DNA of 44,467 nucleotides from NCBI GenBank assembly GCA_030524455.1, contig JAUNGT010000023.1:1-44467 (forward strand), written 5' to 3'. The notes under the pieces are model-generated. The model had not been told where the DNA came from. It ran no database searches and saw only the letters and a list, made by a program, of their open reading frames with translations. Positions 33,004-41,467 of the stretch are shown piece after piece. The DNA is from Eubacteriales bacterium (GTDB taxonomy: Bacteria; Bacillota; Clostridia; Lachnospirales; Lachnospiraceae). Both the position numbers and the translations under genes were made by a program. How positions within the stretch are numbered: the stretch's first letter is position 1; each line of letters opens with the position of its first letter.

Positions 33004-34357
33004 GGAAAAATTTTTCAAACTCAGGGAGAACGGCACCAACGTCTCGACTGAGATCATGGCCGGGCTGACGACATTCTTTGCGATGTCCTACATCATCATC
33101 GTCAATCCCAGCATCCTTTCCCAGTCCGGTATGGAGTGGGGAGCTGTATTTCTCGCGACCATCATCGCGTCCATCATCGGAACTCTGGTTATGGGCCTGG
33201 TTGCAAACGTGCCTTACGCGCAGGCGCCCGGCATGGGCTTAAACGCGTTTTTCGTCTACACGGTCTGCTTCGGACTGGGCTTTACCTGGCAGCAGGCGCT
33301 GTCCATGGTGTTTATCTGCGGCGTGCTCAACATCGTCATCACCGTGACGAAGCTGCGGAAATTCATCATCAAGTCCATCCCTCTGAGCCTGCAGAACGCG
33401 ATCGGCGGCGGCATCGGTATCTTCGTTGCCTACATCGGCCTGCTCAACGTGGGGATCATCAATTTTGACGGCGGCGTTCCGGCCCTGTCCACCTTAAACC
33501 AGCCTGCATTCTGGGTTTTCCTGATCGGTCTGGTTCTGATCACCGTGCTTTTGGTGCTCAATGTAAAGGGAGCGATCCTGATCGCTATCGTTGTAACTAC
33601 TCTGATCGGTATTCCCTTCGGCGTGACCGCGCCCCAGGACACCACCAGCTTCTCCGAGGCCTGCCAGGCTCTGCCCACCACCTTCCTGGCAATCTTCCGG
33701 GAGGGCGGCATTGCAAGCCTGTTTACGGATCCCGCAAAGCTGCCTCTGGTGCTGATCACCATCTTCGCGTTCAGCATCTCCGATACCTTTGACACCATCG
33801 GAACCTTCATCGGCACCGGCCGCAGAAGCGGTATCTTCAGCGCCGAGGACGAGAGACTGATGGAGAACAGCACCGGCTTTAAGTCCCGTCTGGACAAGGC
33901 CCTGTTCGCGGATGCCACCGCAACCTCCATCGGCGCGCTGTTTGGAACCTCCAATACCACCACCTTCGTGGAGAGCGCTTCCGGCATCGGCGCAGGCGGA
34001 CGTACCGGTCTGACCTCCGTTGTGGTTGCGATCTGCTTCGCCCTCTCCGCCTTCCTGGCAACCTTCGTCAGCGCGGTTCCCTTCGCGGCTACCGCTCCCG
34101 CTCTGGTTGCGGTCGGCATCATGATGACCTCCTCCTTCAAGGAGATCGACTGGAGCGATTTGAGCGAGGCGATTCCCGCCTTCTTCGCGGGCCTGTTCAT
34201 GGCGCTGTGCTACAGCATTTCCTACGGTATCGCGGCAGGCTTTATCTTCTACTGCATCGTCAAAATCTGCAAGGGCAAGGCAAAGGAGATCCATCCGGTC
34301 CTCTGGGTATGCACCGGTCTGTTTATCCTGAACTTTATCCTTCTGGCGATCCTGTAA
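33002..34357 (+). CDS. NCS2 family guanine/hypoxanthine permease
   Basis: 451 residues, 12-14 membrane helices. The opening FKLRENGTNVSTEIMAGLTTFFAMSYII and PGMGLNAFF belong to the AzgA/PbuG purine branch of NCS2, as do FSISDTFDTIGTFIGTG, carrying the conserved Asp/Thr, and FGTSNTTTFVESASGIGAGGRTGLT in the middle. It imports guanine, hypoxanthine or adenine by proton symport; purine salvage would use PRPP from prs. Start at 33002 with SD aaggagg 6 bp upstream. It is divergent from hisS. No purine riboswitch is visible. Confidence 0.92.
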   Translation: MEKFFKLRENGTNVSTEIMAGLTTFFAMSYIIIVNPSILSQSGMEWGAVFLATIIASIIGTLVMGLVANVPYAQAPGMGLNAFFVYTVCFGLGFTWQQALSMVFICGVLNIVITVTKLRKFIIKSIPLSLQNAIGGGIGIFVAYIGLLNVGIINFDGGVPALSTLNQPAFWVFLIGLVLITVLLVLNVKGAILIAIVVTTLIGIPFGVTAPQDTTSFSEACQALPTTFLAIFREGGIASLFTDPAKLPLVLITIFAFSISDTFDTIGTFIGTGRRSGIFSAEDERLMENSTGFKSRLDKALFADATATSIGALFGTSNTTTFVESASGIGAGGRTGLTSVVVAICFALSAFLATFVSAVPFAATAPALVAVGIMMTSSFKEIDWSDLSEAIPAFFAGLFMALCYSISYGIAAGFIFYCIVKICKGKAKEIHPVLWVCTGLFILNFILLAIL

Positions 34358-34375
34358 GGAAAAATATTTCCATTC

Positions 34376-34419
34376 AAAAGGCCGTGCATCCGGTTCTGAA
34401 ACCGGCCGCACGGCCTTTT
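34376..34419 (+). terminator. Bidirectional terminator between NCS2 and CorC genes
   Basis: 12-bp perfect arms aaaaggccgtgc (34376-34387) and gcacggcctttt (34408-34419), with an inner ccggtt-ctga-aaccgg hairpin. Convergent genes end on both sides. Confidence 0.9.
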
Positions 34420-34420
34420 G

Positions 34421-35683
34421 TCAGTCTTTTTCTTCCCCATCCTCACTCTTTTTTGGCAGGACCAGCTTCACCTTGCTGATCCGCTTATCATCCATCTGTA
34501 TCACGATGAATTTCATTCCATCATAGACGAAGCTGTCTCCGTTTGTCGGAATCTTTCTCAGCTGCTCCATCACCCAGCCGCCCGCGGTGAACACATCCGT
34601 GTCCGGCGTACCTCCCCAAAGCTCAAAAAGCTTCTTTACGCTGGTTCGCCCGTCGATCTCATATTCCCGCTCCGAACACTGCACAATCTCCTGCATCACC
34701 TCGTCGTGCTCGTCCCAGATCTCCCCGACCAGCTCCTCCAGAATATCCTCCAGCGTCACGATCCCCACCGTGCCGCCGAACTCGTCGGACACCACCGCGA
34801 TGTGCAGCTTGCGCTTCTGCAGATCCTGCATCAGCTCCGGCACCTTCTTCGTCTCCGTGACAAAAATGGCCGGCCTCACCACATCCATCAGCTTTCTTCC
34901 GGTTCCATACACCCGGTTGTAAAAATCCTTGTGATACAAAATACCCACGATATGATCCAGGTTTTCCTCATAAACCGGCAGTCGGGAAAAGCCCGTCTCC
35001 GTAAACACCCGCGCGGCCTCCTCCTGGGTGGCCGTGACCGGGATGCCCTCGATATCAATCCGGGGCGTCAGGATATCTCCGGCCTCCAGATCGTCAAACT
35101 CCAGCGCGCTGCGCAGAAGGCTTCCCTCCCCGCTGTCGATGCTGCCCTCCTGCTGGGCCTCCTCCACCAAAGTTACCAGCTCCTCCTGGGTAATTCCCTG
35201 ACGGTTCCCTGTCTTAAACACGACGGAAAGCAGCTTCTTCCACTGTGCAAACAGCCAGTTGACCGGCGTGAGCGCCACACAGAGCGTCCGAATAATCGGC
35301 GCAGAAAACTTTGCGAAGTGTTCCGGCGATTCCTTGGCAATACTCTTGGGCGATATCTCGCCGAAAATCAGCACCACAATGGTGGTCACCAGCGTGGACA
35401 TGCCGGGCCCCGCCGTATTGCCCAAAAGCTTGACAAAAAGAATCGTCGCCAGCGATGAGCAGCCGATATTTACAATATTGTTTCCCACCAGGATCGTGGA
35501 AAGCAGGCTGTCATAATTCTCGGAAAGCTTCAGCACCAGCGCCGCCCGCTTGTCCCCCTTCTCCGCCTGATTCTTCAGCCTCACCCGGTTGATCGAGGAA
35601 AAGGCCGTCTCCGTCGCGGAAAAATAGCCCGACATGACAATGCAGGCCGCAATAATGATGAGTGTTACTGAGTCACTTCCCAT
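34421..35683 (-). CDS. CNNM/CorC-HlyC family transporter (hemolysin family)
   Basis: 420 residues. The CNNM/DUF21 membrane domain (1-180) has SGYFSATETAFSSINRVRLKNQAEKGDKRAALVL and FGEISPKSIAKE; two CBS domains follow at about 205-330 (ILTPRIDIEGIP; KLHIAVVSDEFGGTVGIVTLEDILEELVGEI), then the CorC_HlyC C-terminal domain (340-415). Mg2+/Na+ exchange or divalent metal efflux is the family role. It has its own promoter (35773-35801) and a structured leader. The SD aaggag lies 15 bp before the ATG, which is long; a CTG two codons upstream has better spacing. Confidence 0.92.
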   Translation of the reverse strand: MGSDSVTLIIIAACIVMSGYFSATETAFSSINRVRLKNQAEKGDKRAALVLKLSENYDSLLSTILVGNNIVNIGCSSLATILFVKLLGNTAGPGMSTLVTTIVVLIFGEISPKSIAKESPEHFAKFSAPIIRTLCVALTPVNWLFAQWKKLLSVVFKTGNRQGITQEELVTLVEEAQQEGSIDSGEGSLLRSALEFDDLEAGDILTPRIDIEGIPVTATQEEAARVFTETGFSRLPVYEENLDHIVGILYHKDFYNRVYGTGRKLMDVVRPAIFVTETKKVPELMQDLQKRKLHIAVVSDEFGGTVGIVTLEDILEELVGEIWDEHDEVMQEIVQCSEREYEIDGRTSVKKLFELWGGTPDTDVFTAGGWVMEQLRKIPTNGDSFVYDGMKFIVIQMDDKRISKVKLVLPKKSEDGEEKD

Positions 35684-35712
35684 TTGCAGTTTCTTTTTCT
35701 CCTTTGCGTATG

Positions 35713-35762
35713 CCCCCGTATCTAGGGGGATTGATTTTGCCGCAGCCGCCCTGCGGATACGG
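35713..35762 (-). promoter_or_regulatory. CorC leader RNA with alternative helices
   Basis: On the RNA: P1 CCGTATC (35762-35756) with GATACGG (35722-35716), enclosing hairpin CGCAG-ggcgg-CTGCG (35755-35741). A competing hairpin CCCCC (35729-35725) with GGGGG (35717-35713) has the P1 3' strand in its loop, so the two cannot form together. No known riboswitch consensus is recognised. Confidence 0.4.
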
Positions 35763-35772
35763 TTTAACCAAT

Positions 35773-35801
35773 ACTCTACCAGAAAATTTCGATTTCTGCA
35801 A
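35773..35801 (-). promoter_or_regulatory. Promoter of the CorC gene
   Basis: Minus strand: TTGCAG (35801-35796), 17-bp spacer, TAGAGT (35778-35773); leader about 80 nt. Confidence 0.7.
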
Positions 35802-35816
35802 GGCGCGGCTGAAACT

Positions 35817-35859
35817 GCACTCCGGAATCATTTTCTCACATACTGTGCAGTAAATGCAT
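35817..35859. repeat. 43-nt module shared with the 729-861 element
   Basis: The reverse complement of 35817-35859 matches 749-791 at 40 of 43 positions. It sits 9 bp after the YibE/F stop codon. Only the internal module is present; the terminal repeats of the element are not. It can fold as a 7-bp hairpin (actgcac/gtgcagt). Confidence 0.75.
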
Positions 35860-35868
35860 CGAACCTCC

Positions 35869-37026
35869 TTATTTGCGGGAGTACAGCAGCGCTGCCGCCG
35901 CCACCGTGATTGGAACGGAGAGGACCACGCCAAAGCTTCCCGCCAGTCCCTGCATCACCGCGATTCCGATATTATTTGAGTTGATCACCTGCAGGTAGGG
36001 CAAGGCATAGGAATAATTCAGCAAAAGCATGCTCACGCTGCTGCCCGCAAAAGCCAGGATCAGGGTGTTGGAATCCGTCCCCATCATATCCCGGCCGACC
36101 CGCAGCCCTGCGGCAAACAGCTCCCGCATCGTCATCCCCGGATTCTGCGCCAATATTTCGCTCATAGAGCTTGCCACAGACATCGCCACATCCATGACCG
36201 CCCCCAGGCTCGAGATCAAAAGCCCGGAAAAAAGAAGGCTTCCCACCTGGATATCCAGCGTATTCCACAGCGTCATCAGCGTCTCGATGTCGGATACGTT
36301 ATATCCGGAAAGTCCCGAAAGCAGGCTGAAGGCAGTGGCCACAAGCCCTGCCGTCAAAACGCCGCCCACCGTCCCAACAGTGGCCACCGCCGCCTTTTTG
36401 GTGAAGCCTCCGATCAGCAGCATCGTCACCAGCGTGGTGATCGCGCAGATAAAAACGGCGGACCAAAAAGGGGAAAAGCCCCGGTACACCATTGGAAGAT
36501 ACCACAGCAGAATGGAAAAAAAGGTAAATACCAGCCCGAGCCCTCCCTTGACGCCCTGCTTTCCCCCAATCAAAACCAAAAGGCCCAGATACAGAATGCC
36601 GAACAGGTACAGAACCCAGGCACGATCCTGTGTGTAAACACTGGCAATCGCAGTGTCCCCTGCCACGCTCTGCATCACAATCACCTTCATTCCGGGTCTG
36701 CAGGGCGCGCCGAACAGATATCCGGCGCTGCTTGTGATGTCAAGCTGCTCCCCTTTTTTCTCCCCCGTCAAAAGCTCCACGCGCACCAGCTGCTCCCCCA
36801 CCCGGGTGCCGTCCTCCACCGTATTGTCCTGCAGGATCTCCAACACCCTGGCTTTCTCAAAGGTCTGCCCCTGCCGGGAAATCAGCGGCAGCTTTTCCAC
36901 ATCGTTTATCCAGAAGGTGAACAGCAGCAGCCCTATCCCTGCCGCCGCCCACAAAAGAAGGCGGAGGGCCGTCCCCTTTGTCAGCCCTCCGCACTCTCTC
37001 ATCCTCCGAAGCATGCCGTTACTCAT
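35869..37026 (-). CDS. YibE/F family membrane protein
   Basis: 385 residues. After a first membrane helix (about 20-42) comes an extracytoplasmic beta-rich segment (50-140), then about seven helices (145-380). Signature stretches are GGKQGVKGGLGLVFTFFSILLWYLPMVYRG, SSLGAVMDVAMSVASSMSEI and GRDMMGTDSNTLILAF, as in YibE/YibF. The function is not established; transport of a small molecule is presumed. The ATG overlaps the metallophosphoesterase stop by 4 bp. Confidence 0.88.
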   Translation of the reverse strand: MSNGMLRRMRECGGLTKGTALRLLLWAAAGIGLLLFTFWINDVEKLPLISRQGQTFEKARVLEILQDNTVEDGTRVGEQLVRVELLTGEKKGEQLDITSSAGYLFGAPCRPGMKVIVMQSVAGDTAIASVYTQDRAWVLYLFGILYLGLLVLIGGKQGVKGGLGLVFTFFSILLWYLPMVYRGFSPFWSAVFICAITTLVTMLLIGGFTKKAAVATVGTVGGVLTAGLVATAFSLLSGLSGYNVSDIETLMTLWNTLDIQVGSLLFSGLLISSLGAVMDVAMSVASSMSEILAQNPGMTMRELFAAGLRVGRDMMGTDSNTLILAFAGSSVSMLLLNYSYALPYLQVINSNNIGIAVMQGLAGSFGVVLSVPITVAAAALLYSRK

Positions 37027-38585
37027 TTCGCCGTCTTTACGATGGTGAAGGTATCGTCGATCTTTTCCGTCTGTCCGTCCTCCAGAATCTGATAGGTGTC
37101 GATCCTGAAACGGCTGTCTGTCATACGGATCACAGAGTAGCTGGGCAGCCAGTTCTGACTGCGGTTTGCCACATAATCCTGCTGTGTGCCGATCAGCTCA
37201 TAATACTTGGAGCCGGAGGCGGAGTTGGCGGTCATGTAAAGAATCCCTTTGGGATCCACCACCGTATTTCCACTGGTATCCTCGATGGTATAGCAGCGGT
37301 TGTCCGCCTGGAAACTGTCCAGAAGCGCCCTGCCTTCTGCATCGTCTTCCTCCGGAGCAAGCGGAATTTTACTGCCGTCCGCCAGATTGAAGGCATGCTC
37401 CCAGTCATAATCGGAGCCGTCCTCATTGAGTCGGAACTCATAGCCGGAATGCACCCTGCCATCCCCGTAGAGCAGCTTGGTTCTGCTGTAAGTGTGGTCA
37501 TGCCCCTGCAGCACCACATCGATATCATAGCGGTCAAACACCGGCGTCAGCTGGGTGCGCAGGATCATGCCGTCGGTGTCCGAGTGATCCAGCCCGGAGC
37601 CGTAGATATCCTGATGGATCGTCACAATCCTCCACACCGCGTCAGGATCCGATTCCACCGCCTCCTCCAGCGTCTTTGCATGCTCCGCCACGTTGTAGTT
37701 GTTGGTGTTGAGCACGATAAACAGGCCGTCGCCGTAGGAATAGTAATAATCGCCGCCCGCCTCTGTCATACCGTTTTGGGTGGGATTGGGATTATAAAAA
37801 TGATACGCGTAGTCCGCATTTAAGGAATCGTGATTGCCGATCGTCGTCGCCACAGGCACCTGCTTTAGGGCAAGCGGCGCCAGATACGCCGCGTACTCCT
37901 CCTCCTTGGGCTTTCCGGTCTTGTTGACCTGATCTCCCGCGGAGATCACGAAATTGATATCCGGCGTCTGCGCAAAGGCCGTCTCCAGCGTCCTGTTCCA
38001 GCCAAAGCCGTCGTTTCTCGCCGCCGTGTTGGCCGCACCCGAATCCGCTTTGAGCTTTTCGCCGTTCTGGGGCTGTCCCTTGGAGGCGCCGATCTGCGGA
38101 TCTCCCACATACAGGATCTTTGTCTCCTCCGTCTCCCTTGCATAGAAGCGCTCTGCCTTCGTCTCCACGCCGTTTTTCTCCACCGTGTAGGAATATGTGG
38201 TTCCGGGCTTTATCCCGGTCACCGTAACCCGGTTGAATTCGTAAGCCTCTCCGCCGGTCAGTGCCGGATCCACATCTCCACAGACTCCCCGGAAGGTTCG
38301 CATATGCTCCCGGTCTGTACCGAAATGCACCACCGGCGTAGCCGCTTTCTCTCCTTTTTTGCTGTACCAGGACAGATGGATCTGCGTCTCATCCTCGCCG
38401 GGAGCGATGGAAACCTGCGTATAATCTCCGGCCAGCCCCTCCCATCCGGCCTCCCAGGCCTGCCAGGCCTCGCTTCTTCCGGTCACGGAGCTGTCGTTAT
38501 AGTGTGAGGTAGCCGCCATCGCAGTGATGCCTGTGGCTGCCGCCAGTACGAATGCCAGAAATCCGGCTGCATACTTCTTTTTCAT
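37023..38585 (-). CDS. Secreted purple-acid-phosphatase-like metallophosphoesterase
   Basis: 520 residues. Signal peptide with likely cleavage after AMA (about residue 24). The fibronectin-III-like N-terminal domain of purple acid phosphatases spans about 50-150 (VSIAPGEDETQIHLSWYS; VTVTGIKPGTTYSYTVEK). The metallophosphoesterase domain (about 155-430) has the five metal-ligand motifs: GDPQIG, GDQVNK, GNHDS, TIHQD and QGHDHTYSR. Probably hydrolyses phosphate esters outside the cell; the substrate is unknown. Own promoter at 38667-38695; coupled to YibE/F. Confidence 0.9.
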   Translation of the reverse strand: MKKKYAAGFLAFVLAAATGITAMAATSHYNDSSVTGRSEAWQAWEAGWEGLAGDYTQVSIAPGEDETQIHLSWYSKKGEKAATPVVHFGTDREHMRTFRGVCGDVDPALTGGEAYEFNRVTVTGIKPGTTYSYTVEKNGVETKAERFYARETEETKILYVGDPQIGASKGQPQNGEKLKADSGAANTAARNDGFGWNRTLETAFAQTPDINFVISAGDQVNKTGKPKEEEYAAYLAPLALKQVPVATTIGNHDSLNADYAYHFYNPNPTQNGMTEAGGDYYYSYGDGLFIVLNTNNYNVAEHAKTLEEAVESDPDAVWRIVTIHQDIYGSGLDHSDTDGMILRTQLTPVFDRYDIDVVLQGHDHTYSRTKLLYGDGRVHSGYEFRLNEDGSDYDWEHAFNLADGSKIPLAPEEDDAEGRALLDSFQADNRCYTIEDTSGNTVVDPKGILYMTANSASGSKYYELIGTQQDYVANRSQNWLPSYSVIRMTDSRFRIDTYQILEDGQTEKIDDTFTIVKTAK

Positions 38586-38666
38586 CGATATCCTCTTTCC
38601 GCCGCTTATACGGCTCTCCTGCGCTTCCGGGCCCGAAGCTGATTGCTCTTGTCATTGACGGAACAA

Positions 38667-38695
38667 AGTATATCATCGGAATTTCTGCAATTCAA
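38667..38695 (-). promoter_or_regulatory. Promoter of the metallophosphoesterase-YibE/F operon
   Basis: Minus strand: TTGAAT (38695-38690), 17-bp spacer, TATACT (38672-38667). The rest of the 212-bp gap is AT-rich or leader sequence without other recognisable features. Confidence 0.7.
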
Positions 38696-38797
38696 TACAT
38701 TTATATTTGATTTTAAATAACATTTGCGACAGCTTCACGCAATCGTTACAAAGGCAGGAATCCTTCACAAAAACAGCATATTTCCTTTACCTGCGCT

Positions 38798-40858
38798 TTA
38801 ACCGGCAGGCTCAGGCCCAGACTCCGGCTCTGTTTCCGGTCCGGCCTCCGCCTCCGTTTCTGCTTCCGGTTCCGTCGCCGCTTCAGACTCTGCTTCCGTC
38901 GCCGCTTCCGGCTTTGTTTCAGGTTCCGTTTCCGTCTCCGTCTCGGGTTCTGTTCCGGTTCCCGTTTCGATCTCCGCCTCAGGCCCGGTTCCGGTCTCCG
39001 TGTCGATCTCCGCCTCAGACCCGGTTCCGGTCTCCGTTTCGATCTCCGCCTCAGACCCGGTTCCGATCTCCGTTTCGGATTCCGGTACAGTCTCCTGCTC
39101 CTTTTTTTGCTCCTCCTGTCTCTGCCGCTCCATCTCCTGCGCAATCCCGTCCGGCGCGTGAGGGATCCGGCCGTCCGTGCCAATTCCGGCATCCTCTGTC
39201 TCCAGCTTGTCCCGCTCGGTCCGAAGCTGCAGCGCCCTCTTTGCCGCGGACGCCTCCGCCAGGGCTGCTGCCGAGGTCTGTACCGCCTCCCGGTCGTAGA
39301 CAATCTGTGCGCCGATGATCTGTCCGTCCGACAGGCCGCAGCCCGGCGTGTAATATTCCACCGCGCCCTCCGGCCTTGAGCAGTTCAGCTCCCGGCGCGA
39401 CGCGTTGGGCGGATCGCCGCAGGTATAGATATAGCCCCAGTAGCCTTCTCCGTCCCAGTCCACCCAGATCGGATAGCCGTCGCAGCCATCATTGTGCTCA
39501 TGATAGGAGACTGTCCGGTAGCAGCCCTCCCCCACGGAGTGATAGTGCCGGTATACATTGGTAAAGCAGCCGCCCTCCGACAGGCTTTTCTCCTCGTGGA
39601 CTGTCTCCCCCGCCGCATTTGTGTGATAATGATACTGATAGCTGATTGTGCCCGGAATCTCCTGCACGCCGATCACCAGCTTCTGGTCGATTTTCAAAAT
39701 GGCGTCCCTGATCTGTGCGAAGGTAGCGTCCTCCTTCGCCGTGACACCTTTTGTGAGCAATGCGGACGCCAGCTCCTTCTTGCCATTACTCACAGATGTA
39801 AAAACCTGGTTCAGCTCCTGCTTCATCGCCTCGCTCAGCGAGCCAATCAGGGCGCGCAGCTCCTCCGTATTCTGTCCGGCAGAGACATTCAGATCCCCGA
39901 ACTGCCGGGCAAAGCTCTGCTGCAGCGACGTCAGCGAGCTGCTCACCCCCGTGTCCAGCTCACCAATCTGCCTGGTCAGGCCGGTCAGGTTCTGATCCAC
40001 CCGGTTCATCCGGCTCTCAAGAAGGCTTCCGAGCTGATCCACCTTCGCCTGAAAATCCAGCGTCAAATCGGAAAATGCCTTGGAAACCTGAGCCATATCC
40101 GCTTCCAGAAGCTGCTTCAGGCTGCCCTCCACCTCCGTCAGGTTCTGCACCAGCTCCTTCTGGTTCTTCTCTCCTCCGGATTTTATCTGCTCCAGAAGTG
40201 TCTTCAGACTGTCATGGGAGGAGGTCAGACGCTCCTCCAGCTTTTCCACCGTCTCATTGACCTCACGCACCTGCTCATTGATCCGGGTGATCTCCGTGAT
40301 CGACTGGGTGTGCTCCGAGGTGTTCTTTTTTTCCTGCTCCTCCATGGAGCGGATCATCTCGTCAATCCGGTTTAATGTTGTCAGGATATCAGTGTGCACC
40401 GCCTCCATATCCGTGCGGATCTCATTCACCTTCGTCTGCGTCGTTTTCTCCAGCTCCGTGACCTTGCCCGTCACGCCGGAGGCGTTCTCCTCCAGGCGCT
40501 TCCGGCTCGTCTCCTCCTCCAGCAGGGACTTCTGCCGCTCGGAAAGCCGGGAACTCACCTCATCCAGCTTTTTCTGGTTGCCGGCGATGCTCTCGTCCAG
40601 CTTTTCCAGATATGCGGCTGCGGAGCGCATCTCCTCCTGTACCTGTCCCTTCACGCTGTTTTCCATCTCCTCAAAGGAAAGGGAATTTTCCTCGCTGGCC
40701 TGCCGGACCGAATATCCCACTCCGACGCCGGATAAAATGACAGCGATGGCCGCCGCTGCCGCGCAGATGACGATCAGTCTTCTTCTTGATTCCCTATTCA
40801 GTTGTTTTTTCCCGTCCGCGTCCTCGCGGAACAGCTTTTTGCGATCTGTAGATTTCAT
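38798..40858 (-). CDS. Membrane-anchored coiled-coil protein with His/Cys-rich domain and acidic repeat tail
   Basis: 686 residues from the ATG at 40858 (MKSTDRKKLF, behind ggaggaggaa); upstream in-frame codons lie in the leader. The cytoplasmic basic N-terminus (1-25) is followed by a membrane helix (about 26-50), a long coiled coil (about 55-390, heptad-like with Glu/Lys/Leu), then a compact domain (about 400-520) with many His and Cys residues (YHYHT, YRHYHS, YHEHNDGC, CGDPP, NCSRP). The tail (about 583-686) is almost only Glu, Thr, Pro, Ala, Gly and Ser. No sortase motif. The architecture suggests a surface-exposed structural or metal-binding protein. I do not recognise the family; no enzyme motif is seen. 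Preceded by a roughly 340-nt leader. Confidence 0.75.
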   Translation of the reverse strand: MKSTDRKKLFREDADGKKQLNRESRRRLIVICAAAAAIAVILSGVGVGYSVRQASEENSLSFEEMENSVKGQVQEEMRSAAAYLEKLDESIAGNQKKLDEVSSRLSERQKSLLEEETSRKRLEENASGVTGKVTELEKTTQTKVNEIRTDMEAVHTDILTTLNRIDEMIRSMEEQEKKNTSEHTQSITEITRINEQVREVNETVEKLEERLTSSHDSLKTLLEQIKSGGEKNQKELVQNLTEVEGSLKQLLEADMAQVSKAFSDLTLDFQAKVDQLGSLLESRMNRVDQNLTGLTRQIGELDTGVSSSLTSLQQSFARQFGDLNVSAGQNTEELRALIGSLSEAMKQELNQVFTSVSNGKKELASALLTKGVTAKEDATFAQIRDAILKIDQKLVIGVQEIPGTISYQYHYHTNAAGETVHEEKSLSEGGCFTNVYRHYHSVGEGCYRTVSYHEHNDGCDGYPIWVDWDGEGYWGYIYTCGDPPNASRRELNCSRPEGAVEYYTPGCGLSDGQIIGAQIVYDREAVQTSAAALAEASAAKRALQLRTERDKLETEDAGIGTDGRIPHAPDGIAQEMERQRQEEQKKEQETVPESETEIGTGSEAEIETETGTGSEAEIDTETGTGPEAEIETGTGTEPETETETEPETKPEAATEAESEAATEPEAETEAEAGPETEPESGPEPAG
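38955..39078. repeat. 36-bp tandem repeats coding for the acidic tail
   Basis: Units at 38985-39020 and 39021-39056 are identical except one base; a shortened 30-nt unit precedes (38955-38984) and a partial one follows (39057-39078). Each encodes a 12-residue Gly-Ser/Pro-Glu-Ala-Glu-Ile-type unit. Such repeats can change length by slippage. Confidence 0.8.
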
Positions 40859-41201
40859 GGGATTTTCCTCCTCCCATTCAGAAAAATGCCCGGGCCGCGC
40901 CCGCAAACGGGCGTCTGGAAGCAACCGGGCGAAATGACGGGTCAGTAAATAGAAGCCTCCCGAACGGGCCTCTTTGCCTGCAGCGGCTCATCCCTTGCCC
41001 TGTCGGTACGCCTTTTTCCGGCACACTGCATTGACTGCCTGTCCGCAATGCTTTAGCCCCCACTATGCTAAGCGTCCTGCGGCCCCTTCCGCCGTAAAGC
41101 CACGGCAAACACATATGAAGTTTTCACCATTCATCATAACGGGATTCAAAAAAGAATCTGTGAACTTAAATGAAAGCGGCAATAAAATTGAATTCCTTAT
41201 G
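40859..41201 (-). ncRNA. Long structured 5' leader, possible cis-regulatory RNA
   Basis: The minus-strand transcript from about 41201 to the coiled-coil gene has no open frame of note and folds into successive hairpins: gccgt/acggc (41106-41091), gcttagc/gctaaagc (41073-41050), gcattg/caatgc (41051-41028), a 7-bp stem with two G-U pairs (41026-41006) with GGAAAAA loop, a stem of about 8 bp with UUCG-type loop (40973-40951), and a GC-rich hairpin followed by TTTTT (40912-40882). The spacing suggests an aptamer-plus-terminator layout, but no known riboswitch class fits. Confidence 0.45.
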
Positions 41202-41207
41202 TGCGCA

Positions 41208-41236
41208 TCTTAACATGACGGATGCGCAGGCGTCAA
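41208..41236 (-). promoter_or_regulatory. Promoter of the coiled-coil gene leader, with overlapping dyad
   Basis: Minus strand: TTGACG (41236-41231), 17-bp spacer, TTAAGA (41213-41208). A perfect 8-bp inverted repeat, TGCGCATC (41202-41209) with GATGCGCA (41221-41228), overlaps the -10 and spacer and may be an operator. Confidence 0.65.
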
Positions 41237-41293
41237 TAGATTCGGTAAACTTTACAGGAAATTTAGAATCGCTGAAATTTTTTTAGAAAATTT

Positions 41294-41467
41294 TCACATC
41301 TGATGCCGTACCACCCGGTACTCGTCCCCGGAACGGTAATAGGGACACTGCTCAAAGGAGCCCTGCAGAAAGCGAACCAGCTCGTCCTCATCCAGATCCA
41401 TCTCGCAGATATAGCACTCATAATCCTCATCATAGGTAAAAAAAGCGCAGGCCTCGCAGTTTGTCAT
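41294..41467 (-). CDS. DUF6472 family small protein
   Basis: 57 residues: MTNCEACAFFTYDEDYECYICEMD... to VVRHQM. Four Cys in C-x2-C-like pairs (NCEAC, ECYIC) and a fifth before Pro-Tyr-Tyr-Arg (QCPYY), plus many acidic residues: the pattern of DUF6472, probably a small metal-binding protein. The ATG overlaps the ThrE-small-subunit stop by 4 bp and an SD (gggag) lies 8 bp upstream. Very short but well supported. Confidence 0.8.
   Translation of the reverse strand: MTNCEACAFFTYDEDYECYICEMDLDEDELVRFLQGSFEQCPYYRSGDEYRVVRHQM

Noticed and set aside
38955..39078. CRISPR-like array
   Set aside because: Units abut without spacers and are in-frame codons of the acidic tail; no cas genes.
40859..41201. 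c-di-GMP-I or glycine riboswitch
   Set aside because: Only short motif similarities; the required arms and downstream conserved blocks are not found.
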